Assembly (NCBI RefSeq): GCF_014644435.1
Contig: NZ_BMKR01000026.1
Location: 32,947-96,946, forward strand
Direction: 5' to 3'
DNA: 64,000 bases
Origin: Paenibacillus albidus
Lineage (GTDB): Bacteria; Bacillota; Bacilli; Paenibacillales; Paenibacillaceae
Positions 27,589-37,269 of this stretch are shown here, piece by piece. The notes under the pieces are model-generated. The model ran no database searches and was not told where the DNA came from. It was given only the letters and a program-made list of their open reading frames with translations. Numbering within the stretch: position 1 is the stretch's first letter; each line of letters starts with the position of its first letter. The position numbers were made by a program, and so were the translations under genes.

Positions 27589-28320
27589 TCACCATAATGG
27601 TTTATGAAGCAACAGTTGAATAACTTCTTTTGCTTGTTGTATTCCTTCTTCGAGTGAATGGATTAAACGATCCGTGACAGTTACAATATCTTCGTTCTCT
27701 CCAGGCGTATCTAATATTTCTTGAACGCTCAGTTCCTTCGATTGTTCTGCTCTATTCAGCAGTCGAAGGATTGCATTCATTGAATAGTGTGCATTCCGCA
27801 ATGTACGGATGATCTTCATTCTATGTATTTCTTTTTCTGTATAGATGCGATGCCCGTTCGGAAGTCTGGGAACCGTTAATAAATCATTTCTTTCCCAATT
27901 GCGTACAATCTCAGATGATACTTTTAATAATTCCGCTGCCTCTATTCGAGTGTAGGTCTGATCAGATAATATCTCCGTGCCGCTTATCCATTTCTCCACC
28001 AGGCGGATGGCTTCCAAGGCCTGTTGATATTCTTTTTCCAGATGAGCCAAATAGTCATGTGCAAGGTTAAGTGCTGTGCTGAAATCTCCTTTTCCACTAG
28101 CTTCAACAATAGCACGTGCTTTGGCCCGAATATGCCCTTGCACAATTTCACAATGAAAAGCCGTTCTCGCTATCTTAAGCTGAAATAAATGAAGCTCTGA
28201 GAATTTACGGTATCCATTTTTTGCTCTGGGGACCGGTGAAATATACTTCCATTCTTCATAAATGCGGATGGTATTCGGATGTACGTTCACAAGACTGGCT
28301 ATTTCTTTAGTGCTATACAT
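27589..28320 (-). CDS. Double-MerR-domain transcriptional regulator
   Basis: A 243-residue protein with two MerR-type winged helices in one chain: residues 1-70 (YSTKEIASLVNVHPNTIRIYEEW) and about 120-190 (YTRIEAAELLKVSSEIVRNWE), then a short helical tail. Normal MerR proteins have one such domain and dimerise, so this chain may bind DNA as an internal pseudo-dimer. No Cys cluster for metal sensing is seen. It follows the ABC-2 permease gene with 15 bases between and is probably the last gene of the exporter operon, acting as its regulator. Confidence 0.85.
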   Translation of the reverse strand: MYSTKEIASLVNVHPNTIRIYEEWKYISPVPRAKNGYRKFSELHLFQLKIARTAFHCEIVQGHIRAKARAIVEASGKGDFSTALNLAHDYLAHLEKEYQQALEAIRLVEKWISGTEILSDQTYTRIEAAELLKVSSEIVRNWERNDLLTVPRLPNGHRIYTEKEIHRMKIIRTLRNAHYSMNAILRLLNRAEQSKELSVQEILDTPGENEDIVTVTDRLIHSLEEGIQQAKEVIQLLLHKPLW

Positions 28321-28335
28321 CCGAATCCTCCTCCT

Positions 28336-29073
28336 TTATTTCCATTTAAAAAACCGGATGGCGCAACCCAGGCCAATCACTATGCAAAGCACAAGAATGC
28401 CAATGCTGCTGAATACGTGTTGAATGGGGTCTCCAATTGACACTTGCTTCAGCAAATGAATTCCATGCGCTAGTGGCAAACTATCCATTACCCATTGGAC
28501 AATCTTAGGCATAATCTCATAGGGAATCGTCGCTCCTGAGAACAGGAGCATTGTAAAATAAGCCACTGAACTCCATAAATTGGAAGACTTTTGATCAGGT
28601 ACCAAACTGCCGATGAATATCCCAATGCTGTACATCGCGCACACCACAAACGCATACGTGAGCAGGAATAATCCCCATGAACCTTTCAGTTCATAATCAA
28701 ATAGTAAAGTATATACAGCGGTTACGCCAATAAATGAAACTAACGCAGCGGATAGCTGAATAATGACTTGTGCGAATAATAGGTGCAAAGGCGACACTGG
28801 TGTGACTTGAAATCTTTTCAAAATCCCCCGGTGACGGTAGTCAGCAATGGTAAGCGGCACACCCATCACACCTGTTGCGAGGACCCCGATACAAACGACA
28901 GCAGGGTACGATATTTCAAACATCGATGCTCCGGCAGCAGATGCTTCTTTACTCATAACGAAGCCAAAAACTGCCGCCATTATAATAGGAAATAATATCC
29001 CGAATATCAGAATATCCATCCCTTTCCACACAAGCTTGCCTTCAATCTTTAATAATGTCCAAAATAAGGTCAT
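28336..29073 (-). CDS. ABC-2 type exporter permease
   Basis: A 245-residue membrane protein with six predicted helices and the ABC-2 pattern (PLTIADYRHRGILKRFQVTPV in the cytosolic loop, SSVAYFTMLLFSGATIP before the last helices). It pairs with the ATPase encoded two bases upstream. The family exports drugs, lantibiotics or lipids. The three-gene block is more AT-rich than its neighbours. Confidence 0.9.
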   Translation of the reverse strand: MTLFWTLLKIEGKLVWKGMDILIFGILFPIIMAAVFGFVMSKEASAAGASMFEISYPAVVCIGVLATGVMGVPLTIADYRHRGILKRFQVTPVSPLHLLFAQVIIQLSAALVSFIGVTAVYTLLFDYELKGSWGLFLLTYAFVVCAMYSIGIFIGSLVPDQKSSNLWSSVAYFTMLLFSGATIPYEIMPKIVQWVMDSLPLAHGIHLLKQVSIGDPIQHVFSSIGILVLCIVIGLGCAIRFFKWK

Positions 29074-29075
29074 TT

Positions 29076-29786
29076 CTACTCCTCCTCGCCTGCAAAGTGT
29101 AAATACGCATTCTCTAATGTTTCTTGTCCGCTAAGACGGATAATGTCTTGAACGGAACCGGATGCAACGGTTATGCCTTCTCTTAAAATGAATAAATGAT
29201 CGCAAAGAACCTCAACTTCGTCCATATAATGAGATGTGAGCACAATGGATAATCCGTTTTCTTTCATAAGGGATAGCTGCTTCCACAGTCTCCGGCGTGC
29301 TTTTGTATCCAATCCCGTAGTTAATTCATCTAAAAAGACAATCTGTGGATTCGGCAGGAGTGCCAGCATCACAGCTAAGCGCTGCTTTTCGCCGCCAGAA
29401 AGAGACTTAATGAGCTGCTTTCGCTTATCAGATAAACCAAAAGTACTAAGTAATGCATCGACCGGTTGCGTTTCTTTGTATAAAGCACGCCATTGCATAC
29501 AAGCCTCTTCTACGGTTAAGCGGTCCTGAAAATTGGTTTCTTGAAATTGTACACCCACTTCTTCAAAAACTTCTTTTCGTTCTGTTAATGGCGATTTCCC
29601 AAGTACAGTGAGTTCTTCAAAATCACTTTTTTCAATGCCTAAAATGGCTGCAATCGCGGAGGACTTTCCGGCACCATTTGCGCCAAGTAAACCGAGCACC
29701 TCGCCTTTGCCTACACTAAAGCTTAAATTCTGAACAGCAACTTTATCTCCGTACTGAACACATAGATTTTTCACGGTTAAAACCAT
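29076..29786 (-). CDS. ABC exporter ATPase
   Basis: A 236-residue ATPase: Walker A GANGAGKSS, signature LSGGEKQR, Walker B VFLDELTTGLD, H-loop SHYMDE. First gene of the operon with the ABC-2 permease and the double-MerR regulator. The start ATG follows GAGGTGGGG. Confidence 0.93.
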   Translation of the reverse strand: MVLTVKNLCVQYGDKVAVQNLSFSVGKGEVLGLLGANGAGKSSAIAAILGIEKSDFEELTVLGKSPLTERKEVFEEVGVQFQETNFQDRLTVEEACMQWRALYKETQPVDALLSTFGLSDKRKQLIKSLSGGEKQRLAVMLALLPNPQIVFLDELTTGLDTKARRRLWKQLSLMKENGLSIVLTSHYMDEVEVLCDHLFILREGITVASGSVQDIIRLSGQETLENAYLHFAGEEE

Positions 29787-29880
29787 GTCCCCACCTCATT
29801 TCAGTGATTAGATTTACACTATATCAAATGAAGTGGAGGGTGGTGTCTTACTGGAGGGTTCCGATCTTAATGCACAAAAA

Positions 29881-29911
29881 AAATCCAAAAGGATCCTATC
29901 CCTCTGGATTT
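29881..29911 (-). terminator. Terminator downstream of the 290-aa secreted protein gene
   Basis: AAATCCA and TGGATTT plus an inner GAGGGA/TCCTTT pairing form a stem; on the minus strand it is followed by a run of T. It ends the sigma/anti-sigma operon. The remaining bases between here and the ABC operon hold nothing I recognise. Confidence 0.75.
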
Positions 29912-30017
29912 CTCGGAATTTATTTTTTCACATCCCTTATCGCTTCGCCTTATACTACCTTTACGTTGTGCAACTGATTATGCCATGACCGACTTGCGCA
30001 GCTTAGCCACCTTCTTG

Positions 30018-30890
30018 TTACGTCGAGGCTTCAATAATTTGCCCTGCCAAAGCAAGCATAGCCTCCTTGGTCAGATGCCCACGGGTTTCCCGGATAATAT
30101 AATTGACACGGGTCTGCGGATTCATCCATGCTACCGACTTGTATTCCATGTTATCTATAGGTGTGTATATCACCTCTTGACCGCCCACCTCAAGCTTCTC
30201 CGACTGCGCCATTACCGGCTCGGATTCAACCGTCTTGTCATTGGGTCCTGCAGGTTCGGTAACGATGCCGAGGACTCCTGTTATTCCGTTCTTCTCTGTG
30301 GCCATTTTATAGATTAAGTGTACAGCAGTACGCTTCTCCTGCAATTTCTTGACATATATTTTTTGGCCGGATGCCTTCCCCTCTGCGATCACTTGCTGGT
30401 ATATCTTATCCTGTTCTTTTTGCGTCATATATGGAGCAATATTTGCCATGGAAAAGCTATAGCCTTCCGGGGCCTGCTGCAGCTGCAGCGGCATGGAGGT
30501 ATTGCCCGCAGCATACTTCTCCACGTATTCATTGTACGTATTATACCTAATTGAATACGTTGCACCCGAAATGGATGATCCGGCAGAACTGGCTTGATAC
30601 TCCTTGTCATTGATATACACATATCTGATTTCTCCGGGTTTAAGTGTTTCACTTAATGCTTTCTGTTGCAGGTCAATGAGATTCTTGAACTTCTTCATTT
30701 TTTGCTCCGCTTTCGCTTTTGCAGAGGCTTCGCTGGTCTGGGCTATCGTCTTGAATTCCACCTTGATGGAGAGTTGTGCCGCAGACGGAGCACTGGAATT
30801 CTCAGCGGCAGCCTCACCCGCGGGGCCGTACCCTAAACCAAACAGCAGGGCCGAACCGGCCATGGCAATGAGCATTTTTTTATAATGCAT
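30018..30890 (-). CDS. Secreted protein with a DUF4367-like end, third gene of the sigma-factor operon
   Basis: About 290 residues. I take the ATG at 30890 (MHYKKM) because AGGAAGGTGG lies about 11 bases before it; the GTG at 30905 is too close. A signal peptide (1-28) leads to an exported domain. The C-terminal segment (MNPQTRVNYIIRETRG then LTKEAMLALAGQII) parallels the end of the anti-sigma protein encoded upstream (LTKEEVIHIAAGMM), so both carry related DUF4367-like outer domains. It may modulate envelope-stress sensing. No enzymatic motif is visible. Confidence 0.7.
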   Translation of the reverse strand: MHYKKMLIAMAGSALLFGLGYGPAGEAAAENSSAPSAAQLSIKVEFKTIAQTSEASAKAKAEQKMKKFKNLIDLQQKALSETLKPGEIRYVYINDKEYQASSAGSSISGATYSIRYNTYNEYVEKYAAGNTSMPLQLQQAPEGYSFSMANIAPYMTQKEQDKIYQQVIAEGKASGQKIYVKKLQEKRTAVHLIYKMATEKNGITGVLGIVTEPAGPNDKTVESEPVMAQSEKLEVGGQEVIYTPIDNMEYKSVAWMNPQTRVNYIIRETRGHLTKEAMLALAGQIIEAST

Positions 30891-30982
30891 ATTTTTAAAT
30901 ACCACCTTCCTGGTTGTGTAAGTCCCTTATATAACACCTATGTTGCTGCATTCGTGACATCTTTATTTCTACCTGCGGCACC

Positions 30983-32116
30983 TTAGTTCATCATACCGGC
31001 AGCAATATGGATAACCTCCTCTTTAGTCAAGGAAGACTCCGGCGTGGTAGTCAAATTGTATAACATATTGTTTTCCGGGTCGGCCCAGACAAGTCTGTAT
31101 TTATAACCCAATTTTATTTCCCCGTTTTTGGAGTGATCCATATAAATCAGTTGGGTTCCGTTGGCCAGAATGTTCTCCATGATTGTATTTTTGGTCCACA
31201 GCAAGCTTTCTACGATTCCGGTTTTTTCCTTAAGGCGTTTGACCGAAATACTCACCATAGTCTGACCTTTTTTATAGCTCAACCCAGAGTTATCAAAATT
31301 AATGCTATCCAGAGGCTCTTTTCTCCAGCTGACCCGGTAGCCGCCTTCCAGCTTTATTCCACCGGTCAGGGCAAGCAATTCCTTCTCTTTGATCTCAAAA
31401 TCAGGTTGAATCCACGCTTGGTCAAAAACATACCCTTCCGGCATATACTCCGGCTGTTTCAAATTCGGCGCTGTGTACTTCTTTGCCTTGGCAACATAGC
31501 TGGAATAGTCATTAAATAACATCATGCGGTTAACAATGCCAATCTGAGGAGGCTCCCCCCCAGCCTTTTCCTTTCTGAGCACGTATGAAGCGAACTCCTC
31601 GGGCAGCAACAATTTCTCTACAGCCTTGTATGCCTCTGAATATTTTTCCCGAAAAAGCTTTTCTTCTTTGCTTTCCTGCCTCTGAGGAATTTTTTCCGCT
31701 GAAAGGAATAATGGTTTGTTGGATCTTACAACCTTCCCCCCTTCCTCCGTTGCAAGAAGCGGCTCGTATGGCAGCACTTCATACTGAATTTTGGCGGTTT
31801 GCCCAGGGCCTTCGACCAACAGGGAATAGCCGCCTCCCACCAAGACAACCAGGATCAGCGCCGCTGCCCATCCCCCTGCCCGCCTTCTCAAGGTTCGCTT
31901 GCGACGGCGCTCTGCCCTAGCTTCCGGCTCCATTTTATGCATAATATCCAGGGTGTTCCCCTCCTTCAGGTGCGGTACCGGATCAGCGGCAAAGCCGCAA
32001 TAGCCAAGCCCGATGGCTTCCATAACAGAATCATGAACATCAACCAGCGGGAGCTTGGCAGAATGATCCCCCTCTTTCAGAAACAACTCTTCAGGGGTCA
32101 ATTTATCCTGGCCCAT
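30983..32116 (-). CDS. Membrane anti-sigma factor
   Basis: A 377-residue protein: a cytoplasmic N-terminal part (1-88), a basic stretch (ERRRKRTLRRR), one transmembrane helix (about 90-108) and an outer C-terminal DUF4367-like domain. Its start overlaps the end of the sigma factor gene by 19 bases, and GGAGGGAG precedes the ATG, so the two are co-translated. It presumably holds the sigma factor at the membrane until an envelope signal arrives. Confidence 0.8.
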   Translation of the reverse strand: MGQDKLTPEELFLKEGDHSAKLPLVDVHDSVMEAIGLGYCGFAADPVPHLKEGNTLDIMHKMEPEARAERRRKRTLRRRAGGWAAALILVVLVGGGYSLLVEGPGQTAKIQYEVLPYEPLLATEEGGKVVRSNKPLFLSAEKIPQRQESKEEKLFREKYSEAYKAVEKLLLPEEFASYVLRKEKAGGEPPQIGIVNRMMLFNDYSSYVAKAKKYTAPNLKQPEYMPEGYVFDQAWIQPDFEIKEKELLALTGGIKLEGGYRVSWRKEPLDSINFDNSGLSYKKGQTMVSISVKRLKEKTGIVESLLWTKNTIMENILANGTQLIYMDHSKNGEIKLGYKYRLVWADPENNMLYNLTTTPESSLTKEEVIHIAAGMMN

Positions 32117-32655
32117 AGTTGTTTCTCCCTCCTCTCAATGGCTTCTTTCAGCTTGCGCCTTGTCCGCTCGTACCGTTTCCTCACAGTAACCGTACTTTTA
32201 CCCAGAATTTCACCAATTTCCGCAAATGATTTATCTTCGAAAATGCGCAAAATCACCAGATTCCGTTCCTCCATGCTCAGTTTCTCCAGGGCTGAGGCGA
32301 CGGGTCCACTAAACAGCCGATTCTCAACTATTTGTTCAGCGCTCTTAGCCGTTACATCCTGTCTGAGCAATCTTTGCAGCTGATTTTGAAACTTTTGCCG
32401 GCGTAGCTGATTGAGGCAATGATGATAGGCCACCCTGTAGAGCCACGAGGTGAAATTCGCCTGGGGCTGGAAGTTCCCGATATTCTGGTAGGCCTTAACG
32501 AGTATGTCCTGGAGCGCATCCTCGGCTTCTTCCTTGTTGTTCAGCAAACGAAAGCAGTAGAGGTAAATCCGTTGTTGGTAGAGTCTGATAATCTCTGAAA
32601 AAAGGTAAACTTCTCCCGCCTGTATCCGCTTGATCTTCTCTTCAATAGAGTCCAC
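32098..32655 (-). CDS. ECF RNA polymerase sigma factor, SigX/SigW-like
   Basis: About 185 residues with region 2 (EDALQDILVKAYQNI, FTSWLYRVAYHHCLNQLRR) and region 4 (LSMEERNLVILRIFEDKSFAEIGEIL). I place the start at the GTG at 32655 (then DSIEEK), six bases after AAAGGAGA; the ATG 20 codons earlier has no ribosome site. It heads the operon with the overlapping anti-sigma gene. Confidence 0.92.
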   Translation of the reverse strand: MDSIEEKIKRIQAGEVYLFSEIIRLYQQRIYLYCFRLLNNKEEAEDALQDILVKAYQNIGNFQPQANFTSWLYRVAYHHCLNQLRRQKFQNQLQRLLRQDVTAKSAEQIVENRLFSGPVASALEKLSMEERNLVILRIFEDKSFAEIGEILGKSTVTVRKRYERTRRKLKEAIERREKQLWARIN

Positions 32656-32763
32656 AATTGTCTCCTTTCTGCTATCAGTATAGATATAACACTTGAGCAG
32701 TCTGTTGCGTGACATTTTTTTACTTCCCGCTTCATCCCCAATTGGCGGGTTTACTACAACAAA

Positions 32764-32802
32764 ATCGCCGCTCCGCTTCCCTCGCAGGAAGTGAGCGGCG
32801 AT
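32764..32802 (-). terminator. Terminator after the SLH serine hydrolase gene
   Basis: ATCGCCGCTC pairs with GAGCGGCGAT, with an inner CTTCC/GGAAG stem; TTTTG follows on the minus strand. Confidence 0.7.
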
Positions 32803-32821
32803 CTATGAAACGGAATTCAAA

Positions 32822-34813
32822 TTAGGAAGTTCCCAACTTTTTGATGAAAAGATCCAGCAGAGCCGCCGCTTCCTGGCGCAGCATCGGCCGTTTCGATTGA
32901 TAATTCACCGCCCCGCTGCGGTCCGGCACGATTTCGGGACCGTACAGCGTGTGGGATACCACATATTTCACACTTTCCTCAGCCCACTTGTCCGTCTCTC
33001 CGGCCAGTTGGGCCTGGGCTTTCACAGGTCCCTGCAGCCGGGCCGCCATTCTCCATATAAGCATAGCCGCCTCCTGCCGGGTAATCGGTTCATTCAGATC
33101 CAGCAGTTGCTCCGGTCTCCCCCGCCCTTGGACAAATCCCATATCCATCGCGCTCTGCACAAGACCGCTGAAGCTGCTGTCCACCTTGTCGCTGAATGTA
33201 GGTGACTGCTTGGACGGGGTTATCCCGGTTCCCCGCATCACTTGTACGATAAACTCGGCACGGGTGATTGGCTTCTCCGGTTCAAAACGGCCGTCTGCGG
33301 CAGGCTCAAGCCACCCCAGCTGCTTAACACCATAAATATATTCCCCGTAGGGCTGGGCATCGTCCACATCGCTGAATCGTTCGGGAAGCGGGCGTTTTTG
33401 CGCCCAGCTGTCTACTTTATTGTAGTACAAATAGGCAATCTCTCCGCTCGCGTTCGCCTTAAACCCCGCCTTATTGCCAAGCTCATCCTCAAATAATAAA
33501 GGTTCAATCTCACGGAGTTTATGTGTGCCGCCAATATCCTTGATCTCCAGCTGCCCATCCCCTGGTATCGTTACCCGGAACGTCCAGAGGGGGATTCTTA
33601 AATCTGTGTAAATGCCGGCCAAGCGGCCCAAGTCCAAACTGGACGTTTTCACCTGGCTTTTGGCAACCGTTGTCTTGGGATAAAAGTGATCCATAAATGC
33701 CTTAAAAAATGCTTCCTTAACATCCGCCCCATCCCCATTCACGACGATGAAGCCGCCGATTTTGTGTTCCGGCATCAGCCACATCCATGAATGATAACCC
33801 GGCAAGTCTCCGGCTTTGCCAATAACGGATTGGCCATTATAGCTGTTTTGATAAAAGGTTTCGAAGCCGTACGCCTCGCCTTGCATTCCCGGATGAATGG
33901 AATGGCGGGTCTCCTGCATCTTCCGGACCGTCTGCTCCTGTAAAATCCGCGCACCGCCGGCACTGCCTCCGTTCAGATGGGCAATCATAAATTTGGCAAT
34001 ATCGCCCCCTGTGGATAACATACCTCCATCCGGACTCTCTGACGGGACTGATCCGTATTCGGGAATGGCTTCTTTGCTGGCGGTGTAGGCGGTGGCGAGA
34101 AACGCCCGCTGTTCCGGTGTTATTGAGAAGCTGCTACTGTTCATCCCGAGCGGCTCCAAAATATGTTGGCTGATATACCGGCTGAACGGCTGGCCGGAAA
34201 TTTTCTCGATAATGTATCCTTGCAGATTGAAGGCGTAGTTATCATAGCGGTAGGCCTCGCCCGGATTCCGTACGATGTTCGGCACATATTGTTCAACAAA
34301 AGTACTCAGGGCAATGTTGCTGCCCCGGTTAACCGATGAAGGCGGGTCCGAATAATCAAAACCGGTCGTATGGGTGAGCAAATGATCCATTGTCAACCTT
34401 TGATTCGTCTGATTGGGAATCTTGAGGTTCCCCAGATAGGCCCCGACCTCACCGTTCAGGTCGATTTTGCCTTGCTCGGCAAGCTGCATAACGGCTGTCG
34501 CTGTGAATGATTTGGAGATGGAAGCCACACGGAAGACCGTCTTCCCGGGATCTACCGGTGTCTTTTTGGCCAGATCGGCGTAACCATAACCTTTTTGAAA
34601 CAGCACCCGGTCCTCCTTCACAAGAACAACCGCAGCACCTGTGAGCTGTTTCTGAATTTGTGGCTGGCTGAAAAATCGGTCAGCAAAAGCCTCCACTTCC
34701 CGGCCATCCTTTGGCCCAGGCAGCGGCCGGGAATAACCCTCGGCTGCATGCGCCGCAGAACCGGTGAGAAGCGGGCTGAACAGCAGCCCCCCGCATAATA
34801 AGAAACGGAACAT
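32822..34813 (-). CDS. Cell-surface beta-lactamase-fold serine hydrolase with SLH domains
   Basis: A 663-residue exported protein. After the signal peptide (cut near AHAAEG) comes a class-C beta-lactamase/D-peptidase domain (about 30-380) with SxxK in SISKSF and YxN in YDNYAFN, then a beta-sandwich domain and three S-layer homology repeats (about 490-660; ITRAEFIVQVMRG, ITRQEAAMLIWRM, MLRQEAAALL). It would be anchored to the cell wall through SLH and act on peptidoglycan-like peptides or esters. The start is problematic: the good AAGGAGG site at 34852-34858 sits eight bases before an in-frame ATA (34843), while the first ATG (34813) has no site. Initiation at ATA or ATC would add about ten residues to the signal peptide. 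Confidence 0.88.
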   Translation of the reverse strand: MFRFLLCGGLLFSPLLTGSAAHAAEGYSRPLPGPKDGREVEAFADRFFSQPQIQKQLTGAAVVLVKEDRVLFQKGYGYADLAKKTPVDPGKTVFRVASISKSFTATAVMQLAEQGKIDLNGEVGAYLGNLKIPNQTNQRLTMDHLLTHTTGFDYSDPPSSVNRGSNIALSTFVEQYVPNIVRNPGEAYRYDNYAFNLQGYIIEKISGQPFSRYISQHILEPLGMNSSSFSITPEQRAFLATAYTASKEAIPEYGSVPSESPDGGMLSTGGDIAKFMIAHLNGGSAGGARILQEQTVRKMQETRHSIHPGMQGEAYGFETFYQNSYNGQSVIGKAGDLPGYHSWMWLMPEHKIGGFIVVNGDGADVKEAFFKAFMDHFYPKTTVAKSQVKTSSLDLGRLAGIYTDLRIPLWTFRVTIPGDGQLEIKDIGGTHKLREIEPLLFEDELGNKAGFKANASGEIAYLYYNKVDSWAQKRPLPERFSDVDDAQPYGEYIYGVKQLGWLEPAADGRFEPEKPITRAEFIVQVMRGTGITPSKQSPTFSDKVDSSFSGLVQSAMDMGFVQGRGRPEQLLDLNEPITRQEAAMLIWRMAARLQGPVKAQAQLAGETDKWAEESVKYVVSHTLYGPEIVPDRSGAVNYQSKRPMLRQEAAALLDLFIKKLGTS

Positions 34814-35003
34814 TTTTTGATGAAGCTTGACAGGAATAGATATGATAACGACCTCCTTGGTTCAATTGGTTCGAGCCGCACCGCCATACCGCGCAGTCCG
34901 CCTCCTCCCCAACTTAGCAAACCCCCTGTCATGCGGCCCAGTTACAAACTGTCATCACTTAGATATGACACCCTGATGCCTATCAGGTTTACTATAAAAA
35001 AAG

Positions 35004-35044
35004 AGAACACGCAACGACCGGAAATTTCCCGATCTGCGTGTTCT
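35004..35044 (-). terminator. Terminator after the MMPL gene
   Basis: AGAACACGCA and TGCGTGTTCT arms; seven T residues follow on the minus strand. Confidence 0.8.
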
Positions 35045-35064
35045 TCTTTTACTAAATGAAGTTA

Positions 35065-37269
35065 TTACTCCGGAGATAATTGCAAGCTCTCCAGTTTTTC
35101 CTTTTCGTCACGCCGGCTCTTCAGCTCTTCCATCACCGCCTCACCTTCAATATCCAGGTTCGGCAGAATCCGGTCCAGCCATTTCGGCAGATACCAAGCA
35201 GATTTGCCCATCAGGGTCATGACCCCTGGGACAATCATCATTCTGACCACGAAGGCATCGAACAGAATGCCAAATGCAAGAGCAAAACCCATCGATTTGA
35301 TGATCGGATCTTCAGCCAACATGAATCCCATAAATACAGAGATCATAATAAGCCCCGCCGCAGTCACCACACTGCCGCTGTGGCCCATTCCGGCAAGCAC
35401 CGCCTGTTTCGCATCACCGGTATGTTTGAATTCTTCGCGCATCCGGCTTACCAGGAATACCTCATAGTCCATCGCGAGACCGAACAGAATACCCACAACG
35501 ATTATTGGCAAGAAGTTGAGTACCTGACCCGGTGCATGGAAACCGAACAGCTTGCCCATATGCCCGTCCTGAATAACCAATACCACAATCCCGAACGTTG
35601 CTCCTAGGGAGAGAATAAAGCCAAGTACAGCTTTAAGCGGTACAAGCAGGGAACGGAACACTACCATCAGCAGGAGAAACGCCAGCCCGACGATTAAGAG
35701 ACAGAATTTAGGCACCGCATCGTTCAGTTTTTGCGATATATCAATACCGACCGCTGTGCTGCCCGTGACCATAAGCTCCACATGGCTCCGTTCCAGAATC
35801 TCTGGTGCCCGATCCCTGATCGCATGGACTAGATCTGAGGTTTCAATGTCAGACGGTCCGGTTGCAGGGATGATATTGATCAGAGCCAGCTTTCCGGACG
35901 GGCCTGGAATCGCTGGGGAGATCGTTCCTATATTGGGTAGTGCCTCCAGTTCCTTCAGTGCACTGGATACACCCGCCATGAGATCAACATCCCCGTCAGC
36001 CTGTGCCAGTACAACAAGCGGACTGTGGGAACCAACACCGTATCCTTCACTAAATAAATCATAAGCACGGCGTTCTGTCTTTTCAGTCGGCTTCTGCCCG
36101 TCATCCGGCATACCAAGCTCCATGCGGGTGAAAGGCAATGCTATCGCGCCCAGCAGTACCACACCCAAGATGACCATCGTCCAAGGCTTACGGGTCACGA
36201 GATGCCCCCACCGGTTGCCTCTATGGTTCGCTCTTTTGCGCGGCTTCATCCATTTATTGCCGCTGTGGGCACTAACCCGGTCTCCCAGGCCTGCGAGTAC
36301 AGCCGGTACAAAGATTATGGCAATTAGCACCGCTGTGAATACACAAAACGCACCAGCCAGTCCCATTGCAGTCAGAAACGGAATTTGAGCAACGGCAAGA
36401 CCGGCGAGACCGATAATGACGGTTACGCCCGCAAAGACAACCGAGCTCCCCGCAGTAGCATTAGCGATGGCAATCGATTCGGAACGCTCATAACCCTCCG
36501 CCAGCTGCTGACGGTATCTGGAGATAATAAAAAGCGCGTAGTCTATTCCGACCGCCAGACCGAGCATGGCAGCAAGTGCCAATGATACCGAGGGGATATC
36601 TAGCATATTGGAGCCTATCATAACCCCCAAGAGACCGATTCCCAGTCCCACAACAGCCGTGACAATGGGCATCAGGCCAAGCAGGAAGGAAATGAACGTA
36701 ATGGACAGCACCACAAAGGCAATGAGAACGCCGATCACTTCCGATGGTCCCATGATCTTCATTACGGAGAATGCTGGGCCAGTCAATTCAGACTGCCAGC
36801 CTGCATCCCGCATGTCTTCAGCGACAGCCGAGATGTGTTCTCTGGATTCATCCGTAACCTCTCCAGCTGGCGTTTTATAGGTTATGTCCATATACCCAAT
36901 GGTTTTATCCGGACTCAGCTGATTGTCATAAGGACTCTTAACAGCTTTCACTTGTGTGTCTTCCGCAATCTCTTTCACAACTTTCTGAATGGCTGCCTGA
37001 GAATCTTCCGAGGACAACGTCTGCAGTTCCGGAGCTTTGATGACCATGCGGGTCTGTCCGCCGTCTTCCTTCGGACCGGCAAATTCCTTATTCAGGAGTT
37101 CAATTGCCGCTGCAGATTTCAGGCCCGGGATCGACATATCTTCACTGAACTTTGGACCCATCGCCAAGGCCAGCACCGCAATCGCGAGCAAAACCCCGAT
37201 CCCTCCGATAATCACCTTCTTTGAATTCCTGGCCGACCAGAGTCCCAGCCGGTATAAATATTTTGCCAT
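35065..37269 (-). CDS. MMPL-family (RND-type) membrane transporter
   Basis: About 734 residues with twelve predicted helices in two MMPL halves, each with a large outer loop (about 40-165 and 375-500). Sequence such as GLAVGIDYALFIISRYR and FGLAMDYEVFLVSRMREE marks the proton-relay helix 4/10 segments. These proteins export lipids, antibiotics or other hydrophobic molecules using the proton gradient. I use the ATG at 37269 (MAKYLYR), nine bases after GGGGAGG; the upstream ATG would place that site inside the gene. It lies just downstream of the two-component system, which may control it, though a terminator lies between. Confidence 0.9.
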   Translation of the reverse strand: MAKYLYRLGLWSARNSKKVIIGGIGVLLAIAVLALAMGPKFSEDMSIPGLKSAAAIELLNKEFAGPKEDGGQTRMVIKAPELQTLSSEDSQAAIQKVVKEIAEDTQVKAVKSPYDNQLSPDKTIGYMDITYKTPAGEVTDESREHISAVAEDMRDAGWQSELTGPAFSVMKIMGPSEVIGVLIAFVVLSITFISFLLGLMPIVTAVVGLGIGLLGVMIGSNMLDIPSVSLALAAMLGLAVGIDYALFIISRYRQQLAEGYERSESIAIANATAGSSVVFAGVTVIIGLAGLAVAQIPFLTAMGLAGAFCVFTAVLIAIIFVPAVLAGLGDRVSAHSGNKWMKPRKRANHRGNRWGHLVTRKPWTMVILGVVLLGAIALPFTRMELGMPDDGQKPTEKTERRAYDLFSEGYGVGSHSPLVVLAQADGDVDLMAGVSSALKELEALPNIGTISPAIPGPSGKLALINIIPATGPSDIETSDLVHAIRDRAPEILERSHVELMVTGSTAVGIDISQKLNDAVPKFCLLIVGLAFLLLMVVFRSLLVPLKAVLGFILSLGATFGIVVLVIQDGHMGKLFGFHAPGQVLNFLPIIVVGILFGLAMDYEVFLVSRMREEFKHTGDAKQAVLAGMGHSGSVVTAAGLIMISVFMGFMLAEDPIIKSMGFALAFGILFDAFVVRMMIVPGVMTLMGKSAWYLPKWLDRILPNLDIEGEAVMEELKSRRDEKEKLESLQLSPE

